Below are positions 1-7,066 of a DNA stretch of 22,630 bases, in pieces; positions within the stretch are counted from its first letter, which is position 1; the number at the start of each line of letters is the position of its first letter. Origin of the DNA: Firmicutes bacterium UBA1535. GTDB taxonomy: Bacteria > Bacillota > Clostridia > Tissierellales > Sedimentibacteraceae. The notes below the pieces were generated by a model. That model had not been told where the DNA came from, made no database searches, and saw only the letters and a list, made by a program, of their open reading frames with translations. The stretch is from the NCBI GenBank assembly GCA_002323775.1, contig DCPV01000093.1, positions 3,124 through 25,753 of the forward strand. Direction: 5' to 3'. A program made the translations under genes and the position numbers.

Positions 1-473
1 GATTTCAAGAGAATATCAGCTATACCCTTACTACAAGCGATATTCATGCAGTTTGTTTTCCAGCTAAAACTTATCAAGATACAGTAGGAGCATTATGTGT
101 AGGAGATGAAAAAGGCAATGGAAATCAATATATAAGTCAAGATAAATGCATGGTAGACTGTGAAAAAATGATGTTTGGACAATCGGAATTTGCCAACTAC
201 AAAGAAGGCTGTGCAACACTTCGAGCAGAAGGTGGAGATAACGGAGGAGGAAGTGAAAACCTTGTAGCTACTAAGAATCTTGTACGCAGGCTTACACCTT
301 TAGAATGTGAAAGACTTCAAGGATTTCCTAATGGATGGACTAAAATAGAAAAATCATCTGATAGTGCTAGATATAAGGCACTTGGTAATAGTGTAGCAAT
401 CCCTTGTGTAGATTTTATTATGCAAGGGATTGCTTATTTTTTAAGAAAATTTAAGGAAGAAGCGGAGGAATAA
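1..473 (+). CDS. DNA (cytosine-5-)-methyltransferase, C-terminal part (5' end outside window)
   Basis: The reading frame is open from the first base (first full codon at 3) to TAA at 471-473, giving about 156 residues of the C-terminal part. Two family motifs are clear. One resembles motif IX: RRLTPLECERLQGFPNGW near 288-344. The other is motif X: YKALGNSVAIPC near 373-408, with the conserved GNS. The catalytic PCQ motif and SAM-binding motifs lie upstream of the window. The enzyme would transfer a methyl group from SAM to cytosine C5. In ICEs of this type such a methyltransferase sits in the T4SS operon and may protect the element from host restriction (inference). An internal ATG at 150 is not the real start, because the conserved frame continues upstream of it. 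The stop is followed after 3 bases by the next start, so the genes are likely co-transcribed. Confidence 0.9.
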   Translation, partial: FQENISYTLTTSDIHAVCFPAKTYQDTVGALCVGDEKGNGNQYISQDKCMVDCEKMMFGQSEFANYKEGCATLRAEGGDNGGGSENLVATKNLVRRLTPLECERLQGFPNGWTKIEKSSDSARYKALGNSVAIPCVDFIMQGIAYFLRKFKEEAEE

Positions 474-476
474 ACA

Positions 477-734
477 GTGTATATGTATCCTGATAATTTA
501 AAGGCCAAAGCAACCCTATGGCTATGGGAGTTAAAAGATATAGGAATCATAGGAATAGGACTTCTTATTTCTGTATTTGCCTTAGCACAGCTTGGATTAA
601 TGCCACCTATTGTAATAACAGCAGTATATAGCTTTTTAACTATACAATTTGAAGACACAAGCATACTGAATTTCATTCGTTATGCATGTGCCTTTTTTCT
701 TTTAAAGCAACAGAAGTTTGAATGGAGGTTATAA
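477..734 (+). CDS. Small two-helix membrane protein, VirB3/TrbD-position T4SS component
   Basis: This 85-residue protein starts at GTG 477, preceded by GGAGGA at 464-469 (7-base spacing); ATG 483 is a possible alternative. It has a short charged N-terminus (YPDNLKAK) and two hydrophobic segments at about residues 21-45 and 46-60. The C-terminus is FLLKQQKFEWRL. Size, two-helix topology and position two genes before VirB4 match the small inner-channel proteins VirB3/TrbD of type IV secretion systems. I assign that role by position and shape, not by a diagnostic motif. Its stop (732-734) lies within the ribosome-binding zone of the next gene, which implies translational coupling. Confidence 0.7.
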   Translation: MYMYPDNLKAKATLWLWELKDIGIIGIGLLISVFALAQLGLMPPIVITAVYSFLTIQFEDTSILNFIRYACAFFLLKQQKFEWRL

Positions 735-736
735 GA

Positions 737-1327
737 GTGGGCAGAAAACAGAAACAAAATGAAAAACAAAAGCAGTCTACAAGAGAACTAATTGGAATTG
801 ATGAAATTACAGATTACAGCCTAAAAACTCCTTATGGAGAGCTAGTATATTTTATTATCCATCCAACCAATATATCTGTACTATCTGAATCAAGTGTAAG
901 TGCAAGGATTTATGCACTTATGACAGTACTAAAGGGGATTGCTGAAATTGAAATGCTATGCCTGAATTCAAAAGAAAATTTTGATGATAATAAGCAGTAT
1001 TTAAAAAGAAGAATGGATACAGAACAAAACCATGTTATTCGTAAACTACTACAACAAGACAGTACCAATCTTGATAGGATGCAAGTTCAGATGGCTACAG
1101 CCCGTGAGTTTCTAATTATTATTAGGCTTAAGAATGAAAAAGAATCGGATGTATTTCCTTATCTTTCAAGGATTGAAAAGAGCTTAAAGGACCAAGGATT
1201 TACTACCAGAAGAGCTAATAATTCGGATATAAAAAGATTACTTGGTGTTTATTATGAGCAGAATGTAACAACGGAAAGATATGAAGATTATGATGGGGAG
1301 AGGTGGATTGTATTTGGAGATGTGTAA
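737..1327 (+). CDS. TrsD/TraD-like conjugation protein (VirB4 partner)
   Basis: I place the start at GTG 737 because GGAGG at 724-728 lies 8 bases before it. The in-frame ATG at 722 overlaps the previous gene and has no such site. The product has 196 residues: a very basic Lys/Gln-rich N-terminus, then a soluble alpha/beta protein without membrane segments. It includes SLKTPYGELVYFIIHP near residues 28-43 and ends YEDYDGERWIVFGDV. Proteins of this size and position precede the VirB4 ATPase in Gram-positive T4SSs (TrsD of staphylococcal, TraD of enterococcal plasmids) and resemble the detached N-terminal part of VirB4. That assignment is from memory of the family and context. Unusually, the downstream neighbour is not virB4 but an inserted AraC/transglutaminase pair. 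Confidence 0.65.
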   Translation: MGRKQKQNEKQKQSTRELIGIDEITDYSLKTPYGELVYFIIHPTNISVLSESSVSARIYALMTVLKGIAEIEMLCLNSKENFDDNKQYLKRRMDTEQNHVIRKLLQQDSTNLDRMQVQMATAREFLIIIRLKNEKESDVFPYLSRIEKSLKDQGFTTRRANNSDIKRLLGVYYEQNVTTERYEDYDGERWIVFGDV

Positions 1328-1350
1328 ATCTAAAAAATGAGTAAGTTTAT

Positions 1351-1374
1351 TTGACAGAATGGATGTGCTATAAT
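1351..1374 (+). promoter_or_regulatory. Candidate promoter for the AraC/transglutaminase pair
   Basis: TATAAT at 1369-1374 is preceded by TGC, giving an extended -10 element (TGnTATAAT). A TTGACA hexamer at 1351-1356 is only 12 bases upstream, too close to act as its -35. The promoter probably works through the extended -10, or TTGACA pairs with the weaker TATGTA at 1374-1379 (17-base spacer). It lies 87 bases before the AraC start and would give the inserted pair its own transcription. Confidence 0.5.
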
Positions 1375-1460
1375 ATGTATAATTAATAGTTTGTCGAGTA
1401 GTTTAAACTATGGAGTATTAATTATCCTAGTATCTGTGCTTTAAGTTCGGAGGTAATGTG

Positions 1461-2213
1461 ATGAATTATATTATTAAATATGGTAGAAATTTTATGGCAA
1501 TTTCAAATAGTATAGAAGCAGATTGCCACAAGCACTGGTTGCTGCAAATGTTTCTCTGTGGTCAAAAGGAAATAAATATTGAAGTTAATGGAGAACGCAT
1601 CCCATGTAGTGCCATTCTTGTAAACGTGGATACACCTCATACATTTAATGCAGAGGGTGAACCTCATTTCACTATACTTATTGATCCTACCACTGAACTT
1701 GGACGTGTGACGAGGGAGTTGTTGATGAATCAGCCTTTTTATGTTTTTCCACATGAAAAAACCGTCGTTATGCAGCAGTATTTTCAATACGTGCTTATAA
1801 AGAAAAGTCATGATGATATTCTTTCCTTTGCCCAGAGTATTATCTCTCAATTTTCTTATAGTAATATGGGAAATTTCGATGATCGGATTAATAAAGTTTT
1901 GAATCTTTTGGATGACTGTGTACATGAAGATGAGTTTCACCAGATAAAGTATTTTTCTAAAAAAACATATCTTTCTGAAAGCCGCTTGTCGCATTTGTTT
2001 AAAAAAGAAACTGGTATTCCCCTAAAAAGTTATATTGTTTTGCATAAACTTCAGAAAGCATATGAGTCGATTTTCTATGGTGAAAATATAACAACAGCAG
2101 CTCTCGGCGCTGGTTTTGACAGTCCGTCACATCTTGCATATACCAATAAAATGATGACTGGGATGTCTGCGACAAATATCATAAGAGATAGCGAGTTTTT
2201 GAAAGTTTTTTGA
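1461..2213 (+). CDS. AraC-family transcriptional regulator
   Basis: The start at ATG 1461 fits CGGAGGT at 1448-1454 (6-base spacing) and gives 250 residues. The N-terminal ~120 residues form a cupin-like sensory region (HKHWLLQMFLCG, then a beta-rich stretch with VDTPHTFNAEGEPH). The C-terminal ~100 residues are the double helix-turn-helix of the AraC/XylS family: YLSESRLSHLFKKETGIPL for the first helix pair, and ITTAALGAGFDSPSHLAYTNKMMTG, split by GFDS, for the second. The protein should bind DNA and answer to a small molecule I cannot predict. It is followed after 47 bases by the transglutaminase gene, its most likely target. The pair sits between two T4SS genes that normally adjoin and looks like a later insertion. 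Alternative: a host-derived regulator of ICE transfer. Confidence 0.88.
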   Translation: MNYIIKYGRNFMAISNSIEADCHKHWLLQMFLCGQKEINIEVNGERIPCSAILVNVDTPHTFNAEGEPHFTILIDPTTELGRVTRELLMNQPFYVFPHEKTVVMQQYFQYVLIKKSHDDILSFAQSIISQFSYSNMGNFDDRINKVLNLLDDCVHEDEFHQIKYFSKKTYLSESRLSHLFKKETGIPLKSYIVLHKLQKAYESIFYGENITTAALGAGFDSPSHLAYTNKMMTGMSATNIIRDSEFLKVF

Positions 2214-2260
2214 TGAGTATTTTGATAAAGTGTAATCAAACAAAAAGGGAGGATTACAAA

Positions 2261-2956
2261 ATGAATAAGTACTTACAAGAAACTCAAATGCTAAATTTCA
2301 AACATAGTTCAATAAAGAGATTAATTAAGGAAAAGCGATGGACAAATAATGATGATTTTCAAAAAATCCTAAAAATCTACAATTTTGTACGTGACGATAT
2401 CGCATTTGGATATAACACAGATGATATGATTTCCGCTTCTGAAGTTTTAAATGATGGATATGGACAATGTAATACAAAAGGGACATTATTTATGGCGCTT
2501 TTGAGGGCAGTTGGAATACCCTGCCGGATTCATGGCTTTACCATTGATAAAAAATTACAAAAAGGCGCAATGACAGGAATAATTTACAAGCTTGCTCCCC
2601 AAAGCATTATTCACAGTTGGGTTGAAGTACAGTATAAAGAACGATGGTATAACATAGAGGGTTTCATTCTGGACAGCCAATATTTAAAAAAACTACAAGA
2701 AAAATTTTCTGATTACAAAACCAGTTTTTGCGGATATGGTGCCGCTACCGATAACTTTCAAAATCCACAAGTAGAGTGGAATGCCAATGATACTTATATT
2801 CAAAAAGAAGGTATCAACTACGATTTCGGTGTATTCAATTCACCTGATGAATTCTTTGAAAAATATCAACAACATTTGACACCGTTAAAAAAATGGATTT
2901 ATCGGAATATCGGACGCAAACTTATGAACCACAATGTAGAAAGAATCCGTACTTAA
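2261..2956 (+). CDS. Transglutaminase-like cysteine protein
   Basis: ATG 2261 has an excellent AGGGAGG at 2246-2252 (8-base spacing) and gives 231 residues; an upstream TTG at 2210 overlaps the AraC stop and is unlikely. The transglutaminase core is recognisable: nucleophile Cys70 in GYGQCNTKG followed by the LLRAVGIPCR helix typical of the family, then His118 in IIHSWVEV. The third catalytic position, usually Asp, is Glu133 in WYNIEGF; Asp138 lies close by. There is no signal peptide or membrane segment, so it should act in the cytoplasm, on amide or peptide bonds of an unknown substrate. Bacterial relatives can be proteases, amidases or inactive scaffolds, and the sequence does not tell which. 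It is likely co-transcribed with the AraC gene. Confidence 0.82.
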   Translation: MNKYLQETQMLNFKHSSIKRLIKEKRWTNNDDFQKILKIYNFVRDDIAFGYNTDDMISASEVLNDGYGQCNTKGTLFMALLRAVGIPCRIHGFTIDKKLQKGAMTGIIYKLAPQSIIHSWVEVQYKERWYNIEGFILDSQYLKKLQEKFSDYKTSFCGYGAATDNFQNPQVEWNANDTYIQKEGINYDFGVFNSPDEFFEKYQQHLTPLKKWIYRNIGRKLMNHNVERIRT

Positions 2957-2970
2957 CTTAAGCTTTTAAG

Positions 2971-3016
2971 CATAACTTGAAGCCAAACAAATTCTAAATT
3001 TGTGGGTGAAGTTATG
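2971..3016 (+). repeat. Imperfect hairpin after the transglutaminase gene
   Basis: CATAACTT (2971-2978) pairs with AAGTTATG (3009-3016), and inside it ACAAATT (2987-2993) pairs with AATTTGT (2997-3003), with a short bulged section including CC/GG between. No T-run follows, so it is not a classical terminator. It could be a transcript-end stabiliser or the trace of an insertion boundary. Confidence 0.5.
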
Positions 3017-3064
3017 GAGCAATCTTAAAAAACTTAATGTAAAATTTATAATTTATATGCTGCC

Positions 3065-3097
3065 AAACCTTACACTCTAAATGTGTAGGGTTTTTTT
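3065..3097 (+). terminator. Rho-independent terminator immediately upstream of virB4
   Basis: AAACCTTACAC (3065-3075) pairs with GTGTAGGGTTT (3083-3093) in an 11-bp stem with one T-G pair and a 7-base loop, followed by a run of seven T (3091-3097). It would end the AraC/transglutaminase transcript, but it lies only 34 bases before the virB4 start. A TATAAT at 3047-3052 lies just upstream without a clear -35; if used, the hairpin would sit in a virB4 leader. This hairpin excludes an upstream ATG at 3081 as a sensible virB4 start. Confidence 0.75.
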
Positions 3098-3131
3098 AAT
3101 GCCAAAAAAGAAAGAGAGGTCAGAAGATATC

Positions 3132-4952
3132 ATGGTAAAAAAGAAAATACCTATTGCAGAAGATAAAAAAATTAAAACCTTTGTAGATATGATTGCTCCA
3201 TCTATCATCAAATTCAATATGGACCATTTCATCTGTGGTAACACATATAGGTGTGTATGGGCACTCCGTGAATATCCTACAAGTACGAGTGAACAGGCAA
3301 TCCTTCGTCATCTTGGAGAAAAAGATGGGGTTACTCTTAGAATTTATACAAGACAAGTAACTCCAAACGAGGAGAAGAAAATCATCCATAATGCAGCCAA
3401 TAAAAACAGAATGAATACAGCAAATACAAATGATTTACAGCAGACTGTAACAGCAGAAAGTAATTTGCAAGATGTTGTTACCATTGTCTCAACCATGCAT
3501 AGAAACAGAGAACCACTCCTTCATTGTGCAGTATATATTGAACTTACTGCAAGTGATTATGACAGCTTGAAACTGCTACAGACAGATGTATTAACAGAAC
3601 TTGTGCGCTCCAAATTAAATGTAGATAGGCTTATGCTTCGGCAACAACAAGGTTTCTTATGTGTTGGCCCGACAGGAAGAAATATATTTAGTAGTCAATA
3701 CGAAAGGGTACTCCCTGCATCCTCAGTAGCAAACCTATATCCCTTTAACTATTCAGGTAAGACCGATAGCAACGGATTTTATTTAGGCAGAGATAAGTTT
3801 GGTTCTAATATTCTCGTAGATTTTGATAAACGAGATGATGATAAAACAAATCCTTGTATCCTGATTCTCGGTAATTCAGGACAAGGAAAAAGCTATTTAT
3901 TAAAGTTAATATTATGCAATATCTTAGAATCAGGAAAGAATGTTATATGCCTTGATCCAGAGCATGAGTATGTGGAACTAGCAGAAAATATAGGTGGATG
4001 CTTTGTAGATTTAATGAGTGGAGAGTATATGATAAATCCACTAGAACCAAAGACTTGGGATGAGGGAGGAAGTCCGCAGGACAAAGATGCTCCTCTTGCA
4101 TTTAGACAAGCGACAAAGCTAAGTCAGCACATTAGTTTTTTAAAAGACTTCTTTAGGTGTTATAAAGATTTTGATGATAGGCATATTGATGTCATTGAAA
4201 TTATGCTTGGCAAACTTTATACCAAATGGGGAATCAGTGACAGTACAAATTTCAGTAAATTAGAATCTGTTGATTATCCTATTCTTTCAGACCTTTATAG
4301 GTTAATAGAGGAAGAATATAAAGGCTATGATAAGGGAAAATATCAACTTTATACATCAGAATTATTACAGGAAATCTTGCTTGGACTCCATTCCATGTGC
4401 CAAGGTTCAGAAAGTAAATTCTTCAATGGGCATACCAATATAACCTGCAATCGATTTATTGTATTTGGAGTAAAAGGGTTATTACAGGCTAGTAAAAATG
4501 TAAAGAACGCATTACTGTTTAATGTATTATCCTTTATGTCAGATAAACTATTAACGGAAGGAAATACTGCAGCTGGTATTGATGAGCTGTATTTGTTCCT
4601 TACAAATCTGACTGCAATAGAATATATCCGTAACTTTATGAAGCGAGTGCGAAAGAAAGAATCAGCCGTAATACTTAGTAGTCAAAACCTTGAGGACTTC
4701 AATATTGAAGGCATTAAGGAGCTGACTAAACCGCTGTTTTCTATCCCAGCACACGCTTTTTTATTTAATGCAGGAAATATTGATAAGCAGTTTTATATGG
4801 ATACCTTGCAACTTGAAGAATCAGAATATAACCTAATAAAGTTTCCACAGAGAGGAGTTTGTTTATATAAATGTGGTAACGAAAGATACAACCTTGTTGT
4901 CCATGCTCCAGAATATAAGGAAAAATTATTTGGAAAGGCAGGTGGAAGGTAG
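3132..4952 (+). CDS. virB4: VirB4/TraE-type conjugation ATPase
   Basis: This is the motor ATPase of the T4SS channel, about 606 residues from ATG 3132 (MVKKKIPIAEDKK). ATG 3099 is possible but sits against the terminator T-run, and AGAGAGG at 3113-3119 favours 3132. Residues ~1-230 form the VirB4 N-terminal region (WALREYPTS, LLHCAVYIELTA, LRQQQGFLCVGPTG, LYPFNYSGKTD). The ATPase domain follows, with Walker A GNSGQGKS at 247-254 and Walker B AGIDELYLF with Asp484-Glu485. FMKRVRKKESAVILSSQN is the typical sensor region. Length is slightly short for VirB4, as expected where the N-terminal part is carried by a separate TrsD-like protein. The stop overlaps the next start by one base (TAGTG), implying translational coupling. 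Expression must pass the terminator just upstream or use a local promoter. Confidence 0.93.
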   Translation: MVKKKIPIAEDKKIKTFVDMIAPSIIKFNMDHFICGNTYRCVWALREYPTSTSEQAILRHLGEKDGVTLRIYTRQVTPNEEKKIIHNAANKNRMNTANTNDLQQTVTAESNLQDVVTIVSTMHRNREPLLHCAVYIELTASDYDSLKLLQTDVLTELVRSKLNVDRLMLRQQQGFLCVGPTGRNIFSSQYERVLPASSVANLYPFNYSGKTDSNGFYLGRDKFGSNILVDFDKRDDDKTNPCILILGNSGQGKSYLLKLILCNILESGKNVICLDPEHEYVELAENIGGCFVDLMSGEYMINPLEPKTWDEGGSPQDKDAPLAFRQATKLSQHISFLKDFFRCYKDFDDRHIDVIEIMLGKLYTKWGISDSTNFSKLESVDYPILSDLYRLIEEEYKGYDKGKYQLYTSELLQEILLGLHSMCQGSESKFFNGHTNITCNRFIVFGVKGLLQASKNVKNALLFNVLSFMSDKLLTEGNTAAGIDELYLFLTNLTAIEYIRNFMKRVRKKESAVILSSQNLEDFNIEGIKELTKPLFSIPAHAFLFNAGNIDKQFYMDTLQLEESEYNLIKFPQRGVCLYKCGNERYNLVVHAPEYKEKLFGKAGGR

Positions 4953-5464
4953 TGACTATTAAAAGTGCAGAATGGTCAAAGAAACATGAAAAAATCGAAT
5001 CCTACCGGAAACAAAAGCAAGGCATTATAGATGATTTGAGGGTATGCATCAGATATACTCCAAACAGAGATAATGACTTGCTTTGTTTTATGGAACAGTA
5101 TCTAAAGGCAGAAAAAAAGAATCGAGCCAAATTATTGGAGCAGATAAAGTATTGTATTAATGGTGAAGAATATGAAAATCCATTCCTTGCATATAACCAT
5201 TATGATGAAAGGAGCATTGAAGAATTTGAGCATATTCTAAATGAATATATTGACCAACTAAAGCTCTCTGATGGAGAGTCTACGCAAGTATCTAGAATTA
5301 TTGAAAGCACTATACTAAAAATAAATGAACTCCATGATATATGCCGCGGACAGCTAATAGACTCTTGGAGGAATGAAAGACTTACACAATATATTGTCAC
5401 TGTTTCTAGGTATGCAGGATTTCAAAATGCTGAGGACATCATCGAAGCAATAAAGCAATGGTAA
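4952..5464 (+). CDS. Conserved hypothetical protein of the conjugation operon (possibly DUF5713-like)
   Basis: This 170-residue protein starts at GTG 4952, which overlaps the virB4 stop in TAGTG, with GGTGG/AAGG just upstream. It is soluble, mostly helical and rich in charged residues, with no signal peptide, membrane segment or catalytic motif that I recognise. The C-terminal half (from GEEYENPFL at about residue 71 to IIEAIKQW) loosely resembles DUF5713-type proteins, a weak impression by eye. It is coupled to virB4 and followed after 12 bases by the amidoligase gene, so it belongs to the same operon. Function unknown. Confidence 0.75.
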   Translation: MTIKSAEWSKKHEKIESYRKQKQGIIDDLRVCIRYTPNRDNDLLCFMEQYLKAEKKNRAKLLEQIKYCINGEEYENPFLAYNHYDERSIEEFEHILNEYIDQLKLSDGESTQVSRIIESTILKINELHDICRGQLIDSWRNERLTQYIVTVSRYAGFQNAEDIIEAIKQW

Positions 5465-5476
5465 GGTGGTGAGGCT

Positions 5477-6523
5477 GTGGATTTAAGAGATCAGAACTTT
5501 GGAATTGAAATTGAGATGACAGGCATAACAAGAAGAAGAGCTGCTGAAGTAGTTGCCGAATATCTGGGTGAGATAGCTGAACATGAAGGTGGTGGTTATG
5601 ACACTTATAGTGTAAGGGATAATGAAAACCGAAAGTGGAAATTTGTAAGTGATGGTAGTATTAGCTGTCAGAAAAAAGTGGGAAATAGAAAGCAAATAGC
5701 TGACAGAGAATACAGTGTAGAGCTTGTTAGCCCCATTTGTAAGTATGAAGATATCAAAAAGATTCAGGAGATGGTACGAAAACTTAGAGAGGCTGGAGCA
5801 TTTAGTAATAAGTCCTGTGGAATCCATATTCACATTAATGCGGCACCTTTTGAGGCGTACCAATTAAGAAATCTTGTTAATATTGTAGCTGCAAAAGAAA
5901 ATATAATATACAAGGCCTTGCAAGTGGATTCAGATAGGGAAAGACGGTATTGCAAAAAGATAGATACGGATTTTTTAGAGAAGTTAAATAACCAGAAACC
6001 AAAAACACAGAGTGGAATTCAAAAGTTATGGTATAAGGGTGGAGATGGCAGTCATCAACATTATCATGATAGTAGATACCATTGCCTGAATCTTCATTCT
6101 GTCTTTCAAAAGGGAACAATTGAGTTTCGTGCCTTTAATGGTTCCCTTCATGCTGGGAAGATGAAAGCATATCTTCAATTTTGTATGGCTATTACAGCTC
6201 AAGCATACAACCAAAGGTCAGCGAGTCCAATAAAAACTGTATCAGAAAATGAAAAATATACCTTCAGAGTATGGCTATTAAGACTTGGTTTAATAGGAGA
6301 TGAATTTAAAACAGCAAGGAAACATCTCCTTGACCATTTAGAAGGAAATATTGCATGGAAGTCACCTGAACAGGCAGAAGCACAGAAAGAAAGGTTAAGG
6401 AAAAAGAGAGAAGTTGAGCTTTTGAATCCACAAGAAGAAACAATAGAAACACAAAATAATGATATGGCAATAGATGAGCAGGAGGAAGAATCTCCTGCTT
6501 TTACTATGTCTATGAATCAGTAG
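5477..6523 (+). CDS. Amidoligase family protein (COOH-NH2 ligase, glutamine-synthetase-like fold)
   Basis: GTG 5477 is preceded by AGGTGG at 5464-5469 and gives 348 residues. The hallmarks of the Amidoligase_2 family are present: N-terminal GIEIEMT (Glu11, Glu13), SDGSIS near residue 60, VELVSPI after it, the metal/substrate motif GIHIHINA (His117, His119) and IEFRAFNGS near 217-225. The fold is that of glutamine synthetase/GshA ligases, which form an amide bond between a carboxylate and an amine using ATP; the substrate is unknown. The neighbours, a GGCT and a wall hydrolase, match the ligase/cyclotransferase pairing described for this superfamily. The last ~50 residues are a low-complexity acidic tail ending FTMSMNQ, a Met-x-Met ending shared with other proteins of this block. 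A hairpin lies in the coding sequence at 6477-6499. Confidence 0.87.
   Translation: MDLRDQNFGIEIEMTGITRRRAAEVVAEYLGEIAEHEGGGYDTYSVRDNENRKWKFVSDGSISCQKKVGNRKQIADREYSVELVSPICKYEDIKKIQEMVRKLREAGAFSNKSCGIHIHINAAPFEAYQLRNLVNIVAAKENIIYKALQVDSDRERRYCKKIDTDFLEKLNNQKPKTQSGIQKLWYKGGDGSHQHYHDSRYHCLNLHSVFQKGTIEFRAFNGSLHAGKMKAYLQFCMAITAQAYNQRSASPIKTVSENEKYTFRVWLLRLGLIGDEFKTARKHLLDHLEGNIAWKSPEQAEAQKERLRKKREVELLNPQEETIETQNNDMAIDEQEEESPAFTMSMNQ
6477..6502 (+). terminator. Candidate intragenic hairpin/attenuator at the end of the amidoligase gene
   Basis: AGCAGGAG (6477-6484) pairs perfectly with CTCCTGCT (6492-6499) around a 7-base loop and is followed by TTTT (6499-6502). It lies inside the amidoligase coding region, 22 bases before the ribosome site of the next gene. 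It could trim transcription of the GGCT gene or protect a 3' end. The U-run is short, and it may simply reflect the codons of the acidic tail. Confidence 0.35.
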
Positions 6524-6532
6524 GAGGTCAGG

Positions 6533-7060
6533 ATGAAAAGTAATAAATCAAATGAGTTAGCACCAGAAATTTTATATATCGCCTATGGAAGTAATTTAAA
6601 TCTATCGCAGATGAAACAACGATGCCCTACTGCAAGAGTCATTGGAGCATCAGAAATAAAGGATTATGAGCTTGTATTTCGTGGTTCAAGATATAGTGCA
6701 GTGGCAACTATTGAACCATGTAAAGGAAGTAGCGTTCCCATTTTGCTATGGGGAATTCAAACAGAAGATGAGAAATCACTAGATAGGTATGAAGGTTATC
6801 CTAATTTTTATGGAAAGGAAAATATGGAGATTGTGTTAAATGGTAGGACTGTTTCAGCAATGGTTTATGTGATGACACCTGGTCATGAACTTGGAATACC
6901 ATCAGAACGTTACAAAATATCCATTGAAGATGGCTATATGGATGTAGGATTTGATACAGATATTTTACAAAATGCAGTAGATAAAACTGTAGGTAAAATG
7001 GAGGATGAGATGAAAGATATAGGCGAACAGGGAAATTTATTCGGGATGAAATGGTGGTGA
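6533..7060 (+). CDS. Gamma-glutamylcyclotransferase (GGCT/AIG2-like) family protein
   Basis: ATG 6533 follows AGGAGG at 6522-6527, which overlaps the amidoligase stop. The product has 175 residues. It shows the family signature YIAYGSNLNLSQM (residues 15-27; the YGSNL loop binds substrate) and the likely catalytic acid Glu87 in LDRYEGYPNFY, the position of the conserved Glu of GGCTs. The known reaction is cyclisation of a gamma-glutamyl amine to 5-oxoproline with release of the amine. Next to an amidoligase it could undo or edit gamma-glutamyl amide bonds made by that ligase (inference from gene pairing). The C-terminal ~40 residues extend beyond the core and end GEQGNLFGMKWW. It is a soluble protein, in the same operon as its neighbours (6-base gap to the NlpC gene). 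Confidence 0.9.
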   Translation: MKSNKSNELAPEILYIAYGSNLNLSQMKQRCPTARVIGASEIKDYELVFRGSRYSAVATIEPCKGSSVPILLWGIQTEDEKSLDRYEGYPNFYGKENMEIVLNGRTVSAMVYVMTPGHELGIPSERYKISIEDGYMDVGFDTDILQNAVDKTVGKMEDEMKDIGEQGNLFGMKWW

Positions 7061-7066
7061 TAATAA

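Noticed and set aside
434..676. Open frame on the minus strand over the VirB3-position gene
   Set aside because: It lies fully across two genes with good ribosome sites on the + strand, has no ribosome site of its own and shows no family features.
1351..1374. Reading TTGACA and TATAAT at 1351-1374 as one standard promoter
   Set aside because: The spacer is 12 bases, too short; only the extended -10 or the alternative -10 at 1374 can be defended.
1503..1994. 163-codon open frame on the minus strand inside the AraC gene
   Set aside because: It is the antisense of a clear AraC family protein; composition is Ile/Phe/Cys/His-rich as in typical shadow frames.
3081..3131. Longer virB4 start at ATG 3081
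   Set aside because: It falls inside the stem of a clear terminator and has no ribosome site; homologous sequence begins near 3132.
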